Below are positions 1-5,271 of a stretch of DNA of 7,139 bases, in pieces. The translations under genes and the position numbers were made by a program. Position 1 is the stretch's first letter; the number at the start of each line of letters is the position of its first letter. The stretch covers positions 916,326 to 923,464 of the forward strand of contig CP058702.1 of assembly GCA_013414645.1 (NCBI GenBank). Direction: 5' to 3'. The notes beneath the pieces were generated by a model that saw only the letters and a list, made by a program, of their open reading frames with translations, searched no databases and was not told where the DNA came from. This DNA comes from Candidatus Parvibacillus calidus (GTDB lineage Bacteria > Bacteroidota > Bacteroidia > Chitinophagales > Saprospiraceae).

Positions 1-687
1 TACGTGAACATATGTGCTTCCGTTAGTCCAAACGTATTCAAGTTTTTCTAAAATGTCATTGGTGAAGGTTTCAAAAGAAGTAAAACTTACATCCTTGAAC
101 ACTTTCATAAATCTGTTAAGGTTATCGTCTTTTTTTGCGTTAATGGTTTTAAGGTGGTAATGATTGTCCGACTTATTTAGTTCGTAGGAAGATTTGATAA
201 AATTACTGTCTTTATCCTTTGGGTTTGTGTCGTTGATTTTTGCTACAATTTCATTTTGAAATATTGACTTCTCAATTCGTTTGGGTAATAGTAAAAACTG
301 TTTTAACGTGGTAAAACCTGGACTGTGTTTATCTGCAATCGTTATGTCTCCAAATGAATGTTGTGTTTTTGCCAATTCTTCATAACAAATCATTTCACAA
401 ATACTTCTTGAGACGTTTATAGCGGCTTCATAAAAGCCATCCCTATACAACATTTTTGCCTGAATGTAAAAGGTGATTGGAAGAACATCTTGGAAATATT
501 GAACTTTGGATATGCTTAGCCAACGGCTTATTTTATCGTCCAAGTTCTCTGAATATTGATTTTTTAAGTCATTTTTCAAACGTTCATAGGTGCATTCGTA
601 AGCTCGATGTGTCAAAGGATTTTCATTCCGATTTTCCGCAAACGTTTTAAATTTAAATAACTCTTCGTAGTCTGATACAATTTGCAT
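1..687 (-). CDS. Unrecognised protein, 3' end beyond the window (229 codons seen)
   Basis: The minus-strand frame is open from an ATG at 687-685 to the left edge without a stop, giving 229 residues that begin MQIVSDYEELFKFKTF. An in-frame TAA lies upstream of the ATG, and an A/G-rich AAAAAGGA tract sits about 10 nt before it, so this start is well supported. The protein is soluble-looking, charged and probably mostly helical, with no signal peptide or membrane segment. Residues around 85-110 (YRDGFYEAAINVSRSICEM) recall the helical repeat seen in DUF4145-like and related bacterial proteins of unknown role, but that resemblance is weak and I would not name the family. It lies directly beyond palindromic site 1 and on the same strand as the metalloprotease. 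Its frame stays open through a 7-T run (128-134 region), unlike the broken genes to the right. Function unknown. Confidence 0.8.
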   Translation of the reverse strand, partial: MQIVSDYEELFKFKTFAENRNENPLTHRAYECTYERLKNDLKNQYSENLDDKISRWLSISKVQYFQDVLPITFYIQAKMLYRDGFYEAAINVSRSICEMICYEELAKTQHSFGDITIADKHSPGFTTLKQFLLLPKRIEKSIFQNEIVAKINDTNPKDKDSNFIKSSYELNKSDNHYHLKTINAKKDDNLNRFMKVFKDVSFTSFETFTNDILEKLEYVWTNGSTYVHV

Positions 688-710
688 ATGGTGTTGTCCT
701 TTTTAATTAC

Positions 711-776
711 CGCTAACGGTCTGGCATACCCGACGGAGCGGCGTGTAGCCGCTCTGTACGTGGTATGCAGTGTTGT
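711..776. repeat. Imperfect palindrome, attC-like (site 1)
   Basis: A long hairpin is visible: GCATACC (724-730) pairs with GGTATGC (762-768), and the inner arm CGACGGAGCGGC (731-742) pairs with 748-760, closing on a 5-nt loop GTGTA (743-747). The 3' arm carries two extra unpaired bases (A758 and T761) and there is one G-T pair at 735/755. Outside the stem, AAC (715-717) and GTT (772-774) can pair, with unequal spacers of 6 nt and 3 nt. Read on the minus strand it runs AACACTGCATACC to GTTAGCGGTA. No run of T follows on either strand, so it is not a classical intrinsic terminator. Short inverted cores, unequal spacers and extrahelical bases on one arm are hallmarks of integron attC sites. That identity is inferred and not proven. 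Confidence 0.6.
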
Positions 777-790
777 CATCTGGTTGTTTT

Positions 791-1120
791 CTATTCTATC
801 TTTATCAATTGTTGGCTGGAGGATCTGCCTTCATTCTGTACTTGTAGGTAATAGATTCCTGATGTTAGCCCGTCTAATGCGAGAAAATATTTCATAGAGT
901 TTTCCCGGACTGGAACATCTTTACTCAATACAACCATTCCATTCATTGCGAAAATTGTGATGTGTAAAGTACCTGAATTTAGCTCGCTTAGATGCAATTC
1001 TATTCCTTGTGAGAACGGATTAGGCGAAATACTTGCATTTAACCTGCCTTGTGATCTTATGGATATTTCATCATCTGTAAATTTATCGTCTCCCGGAGGT
1101 CTTAAACAATATTTTTCCAT
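791..1120 (-). CDS. Metalloprotease fragment 5: T9SS type A sorting domain
   Basis: A frame of 109 residues ends at TAG 793-791. Its ATG at 1120 lies in the break region and is probably not a genuine start: in the repaired gene the codons read WKKYCLRPPGDDKF. From RLNASISPNPF (about residue 26) to the end it has the classic T9SS C-terminal sorting pattern: a PNPF motif, strands with alternating hydrophobics, the IFAMNGMVV strand, GLTSGIYYLQVQ and a final hydrophobic-basic end QLIKIE. This domain directs export through the Por secretion system and is normally cleaved and sometimes replaced by A-LPS. It is the best evidence for the phylum of origin. It is followed after 14 nt by palindromic site 1. 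Confidence 0.9.
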   Translation of the reverse strand: MEKYCLRPPGDDKFTDDEISIRSQGRLNASISPNPFSQGIELHLSELNSGTLHITIFAMNGMVVLSKDVPVRENSMKYFLALDGLTSGIYYLQVQNEGRSSSQQLIKIE

Positions 1121-2202
1121 GTTACTTTTACAGGCAATGATGGATTAGAAGCAATTGTACAATTCTCATTCCAGCGTTTGACAGAATAATATTGACTTGA
1201 TTCAGTTTGATTACCTGGAAAGGATGATGGCAAAATTGTAATTGATTGTGTTGTGGCTCCAGTACTCCATTTATTATTTGAAGAATAATTACTACTTAAC
1301 ATGTACGATGTAACTTGTTCAGCACACAAAACAGTATCTTGTGAAGGGATTATTGTTGGCGCTATGCTTAATTCAGGCATGTTGCCTGAAAACAATGGTT
1401 TTATGTATGAAAGATCATTAAGTGATTGTATTTTTGAATTATCAATAACATATTGTACTCCATTTTTAGCTTCTGTTCCCCATTGAGAAAGATTTATTCG
1501 ATCGGAGGCAGCTACAAAAGATGTATTATCTCCAAAATACATCAAACTTTTGAGATTGTGTACATATTGAACATCATGATTAATATTTAAAACATGCCCT
1601 AATTCATGTAGAAGTATCCCTATAAAATCATAGTATCCATCGGGCTTATCTCCTTCAGGATTAGTCCAGTAATTCAAACCGCTATTAATGGTGATAGACG
1701 TAATTGTGTTCCTAACCCATATATCAAAAGGATTAGTGTCTCCTGTAGTATATGGAGAGGATGTTAACATAATGGTTGAGTTACCTAAATTTTTTGCTGT
1801 TATATAGTTTCTGAAGATAGGATCACTCCCTTCTTTTAGGAAAATGATATTTCCTGAATTATCTTTTTCCAATTCCAATCTCAATCCTGTAAAATTAGCC
1901 CATTGTTTTAGACAATATTCAATGGCAGCTATTATATCAGTTCGCCCGACCAAACTACTGTCAAGCGTGAAAATGAAACCATTAATGCAATATAATTTGC
2001 CTAAATAAGCAGGAAAAATTTTATTGTGATATTTAAAATTCGTATGTGCAAACTCAATCTTGAGTGTATCCGCACTGACAGCAGTATCTCCAGCCGCTGT
2101 GAAGACTTTGACCAGCCCGGATCCCGCACATCCTTTAGCATCCCCGTATAACCTTCTTTGATTAATGAAGGGATAAGAACTTGAATCATCGTATCTTTCC
2201 AT
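1102..2202 (-). CDS. Metalloprotease fragment 4: metzincin-type catalytic domain
   Basis: The listed ATG at 2202 is in wrong-frame sequence upstream of the break. True coding begins at GDAKGCAGSGLVKVFTAAGDT, the last strands of the IPT domain. The catalytic domain follows, with AIEYCLKQWANFTGLRLEL resembling the upper-lobe helix of matrixin-like proteases. HELGHVLNINHD is encoded at 1608-1573, matching HExxHxxxxxH (three zinc ligands and the Glu base). A Met-turn, SLMYFGD, lies 12 residues after the third His (Met codon 1542-1540). The usual Gly at position 8 of HExxHxxGxxH is Asn here. After the domain, a Ser/Thr/Asn-rich stretch with an Ig-like look (VLCAEQVTSYMLSSN, WSTGATTQSI) leads to the sorting domain. 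The frame ends VTWKNIV at TAA 1104-1102. One extra A gives VTWKKYCLRPPGDD. Confidence 0.88.
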   Translation of the reverse strand: MERYDDSSSYPFINQRRLYGDAKGCAGSGLVKVFTAAGDTAVSADTLKIEFAHTNFKYHNKIFPAYLGKLYCINGFIFTLDSSLVGRTDIIAAIEYCLKQWANFTGLRLELEKDNSGNIIFLKEGSDPIFRNYITAKNLGNSTIMLTSSPYTTGDTNPFDIWVRNTITSITINSGLNYWTNPEGDKPDGYYDFIGILLHELGHVLNINHDVQYVHNLKSLMYFGDNTSFVAASDRINLSQWGTEAKNGVQYVIDNSKIQSLNDLSYIKPLFSGNMPELSIAPTIIPSQDTVLCAEQVTSYMLSSNYSSNNKWSTGATTQSITILPSSFPGNQTESSQYYSVKRWNENCTIASNPSLPVKVTWKNIV

Positions 2203-2540
2203 TGAAGAATATATTGGGATTCAAGACCTGTTGTATATCTATTTGGCAAATCATTCGCATCTTTAAATGACACATATCCGGGCTTTTCTCCGAAATTATG
2301 ACCTTTTATTTCCAATGTATCGCCTACTCCTGCTCGTTTTCCATTAACCTCTTTGAATGAAGAAGTAATTTGAACAAATGGACAAAGTTCAGGATTGGGA
2401 ATTTCGGCTATTGTCACAGTATCATAACTGTATATTGTGCTGCCTATTTCTGTCATGTAGGTCGTAATCAAATTGACCCTGTCCCATTCAGCTGGTTGTA
2501 GATTTGGCTTATGATTACACCCTACCTGATCAAAATCCAT
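2001..2540 (-). CDS. Metalloprotease fragment 3: IPT/TIG domain
   Basis: The open frame starts MDFDQVGCNHKPNLQP but in the repaired protein is internal, preceded by SASFTVT. The segment from CPFVQITSSF through GDTLEIKGHNFGEKPGYVSF has the pattern of an IPT/TIG immunoglobulin-like domain: a Gly-Asp turn, then G-x-x-F-G, then a strand. The frame leaves the true reading path after EGYTG at the C4 run 2142-2145. Beyond it the residues (MLKDVRDPGW onward) are an artefact of the wrong frame. One added G gives EGYTGDAKGCAGSGLVKVFT, which finishes the domain in the next fragment. IPT domains in secreted bacterial enzymes usually act as spacers or adhesion modules. Confidence 0.75.
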   Translation of the reverse strand: MDFDQVGCNHKPNLQPAEWDRVNLITTYMTEIGSTIYSYDTVTIAEIPNPELCPFVQITSSFKEVNGKRAGVGDTLEIKGHNFGEKPGYVSFKDANDLPNRYTTGLESQYILQWKDTMIQVLIPSLIKEGYTGMLKDVRDPGWSKSSQRLEILLSVRIHSRLSLHIRILNITIKFFLLI

Positions 2541-2542
2541 AG

Positions 2543-3580
2543 TTACCGTAAAAGAAGCACTTTTTGCCCTGCCGGCATCAATAGTCCCAAGCTATTCAAA
2601 AAGTCAGTAAATACTAATGATGCGCCAAATACATCCTCTGAATCATCTACACTAGCCATGGAATAGTTTGACCCATAAAAGGCAGGAGCCTTATTAATAA
2701 ATAGCTTGGAATGAGCTAAGATACTATCGCCAAAAACATCCGTATTGTACCTCAAGAACAGCAATGCTTTACTAAAGTAGCGGTTATGCTCTGCTACTCC
2801 ATATACTTGGAAAGTAAGACTGTGAACACCTATCCCATCATCAATTACCTCCATGCTATCCAACACATAGGTAAAATTATTACTTCCTCGTATTCCAAGT
2901 TCTACTATCGCAGGTCTAAGCCACCCTCTGTCCCTCAAATACTCTTCAATCTTTTGACCGGTGACAGGGATGGCATCTGACTTTTTTGGTTTAGTTCTTT
3001 TCTCAACTTTTATGGCTTTTTTATTGACAATCTGTCTATTTACTTCAAATTTGATGCCTTTCTTTGAAAATATTGATTTAATATTTTCTTTGCTGTATTC
3101 TATATTAATGCATTTACTATCATCAAATTTAGAGCTATGATTATTCCAACTAAAACCTTCATACTCTGTATTACATGGAGTATAATAAGTATAGCCATTA
3201 AACTGAATTGGTTTTAAAAATGCTATGCTGTAATAATATGGTCCAAATATTTCTCTAGTACATCCGTGTCCATTTTGATCAGGAGAAAGGACTTTGTTAT
3301 AGTTATATCTCGGCAATAAAATATAAATCGTATCACCTTTGACATCGCCCCGGTACACATAAGAAAGCGCATAAGGATATACTTCATATATTTCCTTTGG
3401 GGACACAATCAATGCCGGATACTCATCGTATGGCTCTCTGATCAAGCCCCGCTGCACTCTACCCTCGACTATGATAGGAGCATTGCGCCAGATGTCTTCT
3501 TTGGTTTGATGTTCTGGCAGTGCAGGGTTGGATTCAAATCCATAGTTAGAATAATGCCCCTTACTATCATCGATAATTAT
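2543..3580 (-). CDS. Metalloprotease fragment 2: unique N-terminal region
   Basis: The frame continues from the break near 3581 through the ATG at 3457 to a TAA at 2545-2543. It contains NAPIIVEGRVQRGLI just before that ATG, a beta-strand-like start, followed by Tyr-rich sequence (about residues 110-190 of the repaired protein) with a few cysteines. I do not recognise a named domain. A basic stretch (KKAIKVEKRTKPKKSD) separates it from a second beta-rich part with many aromatic and Asp residues, and the latter may be another adhesive or structural beta-sandwich. Near the end the frame reads LMPAGQKVLLLR and stops. With one extra base in the 2561-2569 stretch it reads ..PAG(A/Q)KSASFTVTMDFDQ and joins fragment 3. 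Confidence 0.75.
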   Translation of the reverse strand: MIIDDSKGHYSNYGFESNPALPEHQTKEDIWRNAPIIVEGRVQRGLIREPYDEYPALIVSPKEIYEVYPYALSYVYRGDVKGDTIYILLPRYNYNKVLSPDQNGHGCTREIFGPYYYSIAFLKPIQFNGYTYYTPCNTEYEGFSWNNHSSKFDDSKCINIEYSKENIKSIFSKKGIKFEVNRQIVNKKAIKVEKRTKPKKSDAIPVTGQKIEEYLRDRGWLRPAIVELGIRGSNNFTYVLDSMEVIDDGIGVHSLTFQVYGVAEHNRYFSKALLFLRYNTDVFGDSILAHSKLFINKAPAFYGSNYSMASVDDSEDVFGASLVFTDFLNSLGLLMPAGQKVLLLR

Positions 3581-3735
3581 CCCCCATCAGGAGCTTCGTA
3601 AGGAATGGGTTCATTCGGTGGTAAAAAAATCGAATCCAAATGCGGTGGTTTCTGCCCAAAAGTACTCACAGCAAGCAAAGTAAATAGAATTACAAAAATT
3701 CTTGATTGATTAAAATAAATAATGTTTGATTTCAT
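3577..3735 (-). CDS. Metalloprotease fragment 1: signal peptide and N-terminus
   Basis: The frame begins MKSNIIYFNQSRIF and runs for 52 residues to a TAA at 3579-3577. Basic and polar residues are followed by a hydrophobic core (IFVILFTLLAVSTFG) and a likely signal peptidase I site before Q28, a typical Bacteroidota secretion signal. The mature part starts QKPPHLDSIFLPP. The frame stops just after GATGGGGGA. One more G there continues the frame as DGGIIIDDSKGHYSNYGFES and runs straight into the next fragment. This start is preferred over the ATG at 3457 because it supplies the signal peptide that a T9SS cargo needs. No strong Shine-Dalgarno sequence is seen, which is common in this phylum. 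Confidence 0.8.
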   Translation of the reverse strand: MKSNIIYFNQSRIFVILFTLLAVSTFGQKPPHLDSIFLPPNEPIPYEAPDGG

Positions 3736-3808
3736 AACATTTGGTTTTATAAGGTTATTAACATTTTTCTCGCTGTCATGTTCCTTTACAATCGATGACT
3801 ACGGTTTG

Positions 3809-3917
3809 GGTATTGCCGAAGTGGGGGCATTTGAAAACCGTCAGTTCAAATATAGCAAAAGGCTGATAGAAGAACCCTTGTTGAATTACTTCCATCAGCC
3901 CCCATTTTGGCAATACC
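3809..3917. repeat. Imperfect 20-bp inverted repeat, outer pair
   Basis: The left arm 3809-3828 (GGTATTGCCGAAGTGGGGGC) and right arm 3898-3917 are reverse complements at 18 of 20 positions, with mismatches opposite G3818 and G3821 (both could be G-T pairs in one strand's RNA or DNA). The arms are 69 bp apart. This is too long and too good to be chance in A/T-rich DNA. It could be a terminus of the IS91 element (terIS-like), a hairpin in the untranslated leader of the metalloprotease transcript, or a small mobile repeat. No AAC/GTT pair flanks both arms, so it does not fit the pattern of sites 1 and 2. Confidence 0.7.
3861..3900. repeat. Inverted repeat, inner hairpin competing with the outer pair
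   Basis: GGCTGATAGAAG (3861-3872) pairs with CTTCCATCAGCC (3889-3900) at 11 of 12 positions, the exception being A3868 opposite C3893. The loop is 16 nt (3873-3888). Its right arm shares GCC (3898-3900) with the right arm of the outer repeat, so the two stems cannot both form completely. It is a compact, stable hairpin by itself. A role as part of an element end or as a switchable leader structure is inference. Confidence 0.65.
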
Positions 3918-4018
3918 TTGTTCAAGCGACACCTCCGGTGAAATCCCCACAAAGCTAAAATAATACCCACAGCCTTGCTTGTTATACATATTTAATCATA
4001 TAAAAATAAGTAATAAAC

Positions 4019-4958
4019 ATGAAAGGTAATGAATTTTCAGCAAACAAATTAACTACCAATGGAGAAGAATGGATCAAAAAGCTCATTCAGACCTTGACCA
4101 TTAAAGAGTACGGTGCAGGTACCATCAAGAGCTATGGCAATGAGATGACACTGCTCTTCAAGTATTTTAATCACAAGAAGGTAGAAAAATCACACAAGAG
4201 GACATCGAACAGTACATCTTGTACATAAAGTCAGTTCACAAGGTAGGTCGTGCGAAGTGCCGCAGTGTAGCTCAGGCATGTAGTTTCTTTTTCAAAAAGT
4301 GATGAAGATCAATTACATCGTACCCAGTAATTTGTATCCAAAGAAGCAGTTTCTCCTGCCCAATATCATGAGTGAGATGGAGGTGGCTAAACTGTTTGAA
4401 TCAGGGCTTTCACTAAAGGAATATTGTGTTGTGGGCTTGCTGTACGGTTGCGGTATGCGCATCAGTGAGGTTTGTAACTTGCGTCTCAAAGACATCGAGA
4501 GTGCTGACGGGCGGATCAAGGTAAGCCAGGGAAAAGGGGCAAAAGACAGATACACGTTGCTTCCACATCATCTACTGGACAAGCTGCGTAGTTTTTACGT
4601 GTCCGCCGGACGACCGAAGGAATATCTGTTTACAAGCGATCAGACGAATAGAGCCTATTGTGTAAGAAGTATGCAGGTAGTGGTCAATGGAGCCATGGCA
4701 AAGGCCGGTTTTGCAGAAAGGTCATACACGGCACATACGCTACGACATAGCTTTGCCACCCACATGCTCAACAGTGGAGCCAATATCCACGTCATCAAAA
4801 CACTTCTCGGTCACGCGAAGCTGGAGACAACGATGATCTATCTACATCTACAGAAACATACCCAACTGGGTATTATCTCACCGTTGGATCAACTGCTGGC
4901 ATCACAAAACGATACGACAAAGGATAATCCGGAAAGAAGTACGGATGCAAGAACTTAG
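4019..4958 (+). pseudogene. Tyrosine recombinase/integrase, split by two frame breaks
   Basis: Three plus-strand frames join if one A is restored in each of two A5 runs (4185-4189 and 4294-4298). The repaired protein has 313 residues, normal for the XerC/XerD/phage-integrase family. The N-terminal part (about 1-110) is the helical SAM-like core-binding domain: WIKKLIQTLTIKEYGAGTIKSY, then in the middle frame ITQEDIEQYILYI and SVAQACSFFFKK. The catalytic domain follows. The family cuts and rejoins DNA through a 3'-phosphotyrosine. In IS91-like elements its exact task is not established, but resolving or integrating circular intermediates is plausible. The ATG at 4019 is preceded by a very A/T-rich leader. 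The stop TAG overlaps the transposase start, suggesting translational coupling. Confidence 0.88.
4302..4958 (+). CDS. Tyrosine recombinase fragment: catalytic domain
   Basis: This is the longest intact piece of the recombinase, open from the break in the A5 run at 4294-4298. The ATG at 4302 (or GTG at 4299) is internal in the repaired gene, where the residues read FFFKKVMKINYIVP. The active-site set is complete. In repaired numbering: Arg148 in YGCGMRISEV, Lys173 in QGKGAKDRY, His240 and Arg243 in HTLRHSFATHML, His266 in LLGH, and the nucleophile Tyr275 in TTMIYLH. The final residues (SQNDTTKDNPERSTDART) are polar and overlap the transposase start. By residue content this piece is a functional catalytic domain. 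Alone it lacks the core-binding domain needed for DNA recognition. Confidence 0.92.
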   Translation: MKINYIVPSNLYPKKQFLLPNIMSEMEVAKLFESGLSLKEYCVVGLLYGCGMRISEVCNLRLKDIESADGRIKVSQGKGAKDRYTLLPHHLLDKLRSFYVSAGRPKEYLFTSDQTNRAYCVRSMQVVVNGAMAKAGFAERSYTAHTLRHSFATHMLNSGANIHVIKTLLGHAKLETTMIYLHLQKHTQLGIISPLDQLLASQNDTTKDNPERSTDART

Positions 4959-5271
4959 TGAACTCAAGGTGCTGATGCAGCGCCACATCTTCGGTAATGA
5001 TATAGCCAACACCTTCAATCCATATAGTCGTGCGGTGTTCGATCGCCTTAGACGCTGTCATACCATCCATATGGGTGTGCATCAGTATAGGTGTGATGAT
5101 AAGGCTTGTGGGCATATCCACCTCCAGTATCACAGTTGTGGCGATAGACATTGTCCGCATTGTGGTGGAACGAAGCGGGATGCATGGGTGGAAGACCGCA
5201 TGAGTGAACTGCTGCCTATTAAGTATTACCACGTCGTATTTACCTTGCCATCGGAGCTACGCTCCTGGTGA
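4945..5271 (+). CDS. IS91 transposase N-terminal fragment: zinc-binding domain
   Basis: The fragment has 108 residues ending at TGA 5269-5271. It begins MQELSELKVLMQRHIFG and contains YRCDDKACGHIHLQYHSCGDRHCPHCGG, the Cys/His cluster of the IS91 Zn-binding transposase domain (C-x4-C, then CGDRHCPHC). HVVFTLPSEL is the conserved strand that opens the HUH core. After that the frame goes wrong (RSW, stop). No other defect is visible in this part. Confidence 0.88.
   Translation: MQELSELKVLMQRHIFGNDIANTFNPYSRAVFDRLRRCHTIHMGVHQYRCDDKACGHIHLQYHSCGDRHCPHCGGTKRDAWVEDRMSELLPIKYYHVVFTLPSELRSW

Larger units (their letters stand above)
791..3735 (-). pseudogene. Secreted T9SS-dependent zinc metalloprotease, one gene split by four frame breaks
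   Basis: Five overlapping minus-strand frames join into one protein if one base is restored at each of four places: the C5 run at 3581-3585, the T5/CCC stretch at 2561-2569, the C4 run at 2142-2145 and the T5 run at 1112-1116 (plus-strand bases). The repaired gene has 983 codons including the TAG at 791-793. Order of parts: signal peptide (1-27), unique region (about 55-400), IPT/TIG domain (about 452-563), metzincin-like protease domain (about 564-790, H711 E712 H715 H721, Met-turn M733), spacer, T9SS sorting domain (about 899-982). Such proteins are exported by Sec, then carried across the outer membrane by the Por machinery and released or anchored at the surface. The substrate is unknown. 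All four breaks need the same correction, a missing base, so sequencing error is a real alternative to true decay. If the breaks are real, no active enzyme is made. Confidence 0.85.
3736..4018. other. Divergent intergenic region
   Basis: These 283 bp separate the start of the metalloprotease (minus) from the start of the recombinase (plus), so promoters for both should lie here or in the element's left end. The last 60 bp before 4019 are very A/T-rich. I see no clean match to the Bacteroidota TTTG / TAnnTTTG promoter in either direction. Short frames crossing it (plus 3722-3958, minus 3776-3970) have no recognisable protein character and are best explained by the inverted repeats. The left boundary of the IS91 element must lie somewhere here, but IS91 elements make no target duplication and I cannot place it. 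Confidence 0.5.

Noticed and set aside
711..776. Site 1 as an intrinsic transcription terminator
   Set aside because: The stem is GC-rich, but neither strand has a T-run after it and the stem has ordered bulges. A factor-dependent or weak terminator role is not excluded.
682..897. Plus-strand ORF of 71 residues
   Set aside because: It crosses palindromic site 1 and runs antisense to the T9SS sorting domain. Its sequence has no family character.
1102..1120. Programmed -1 frameshifting at the end of the metalloprotease piece
   Set aside because: The site has only five A (GGAAAAAT) and no clear X-XXY-YYZ heptamer or downstream stimulatory stem. Three further breaks of the same sign in the same gene make a programmed event implausible.
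2202..2202. ATG at 2202 as the start of an independent protease
   Set aside because: The first 20 residues (MERYDDSSSYPFINQRRLYG) are the wrong-frame translation of the IPT domain region, and the protein would have no signal peptide.
3917..3926. CTTGTTCAAG palindrome as the IS91 insertion point
   Set aside because: It contains CAAG, but IS91 target tetranucleotides lie at the oriIS end, 3' of the transposase, and this is on the opposite side. A 4-bp match is also expected by chance.
3722..3970. Short frames on both strands in the divergent region
   Set aside because: Both are produced by the inverted repeats and by overlap with the signal peptide region of the metalloprotease. Neither resembles a protein family.
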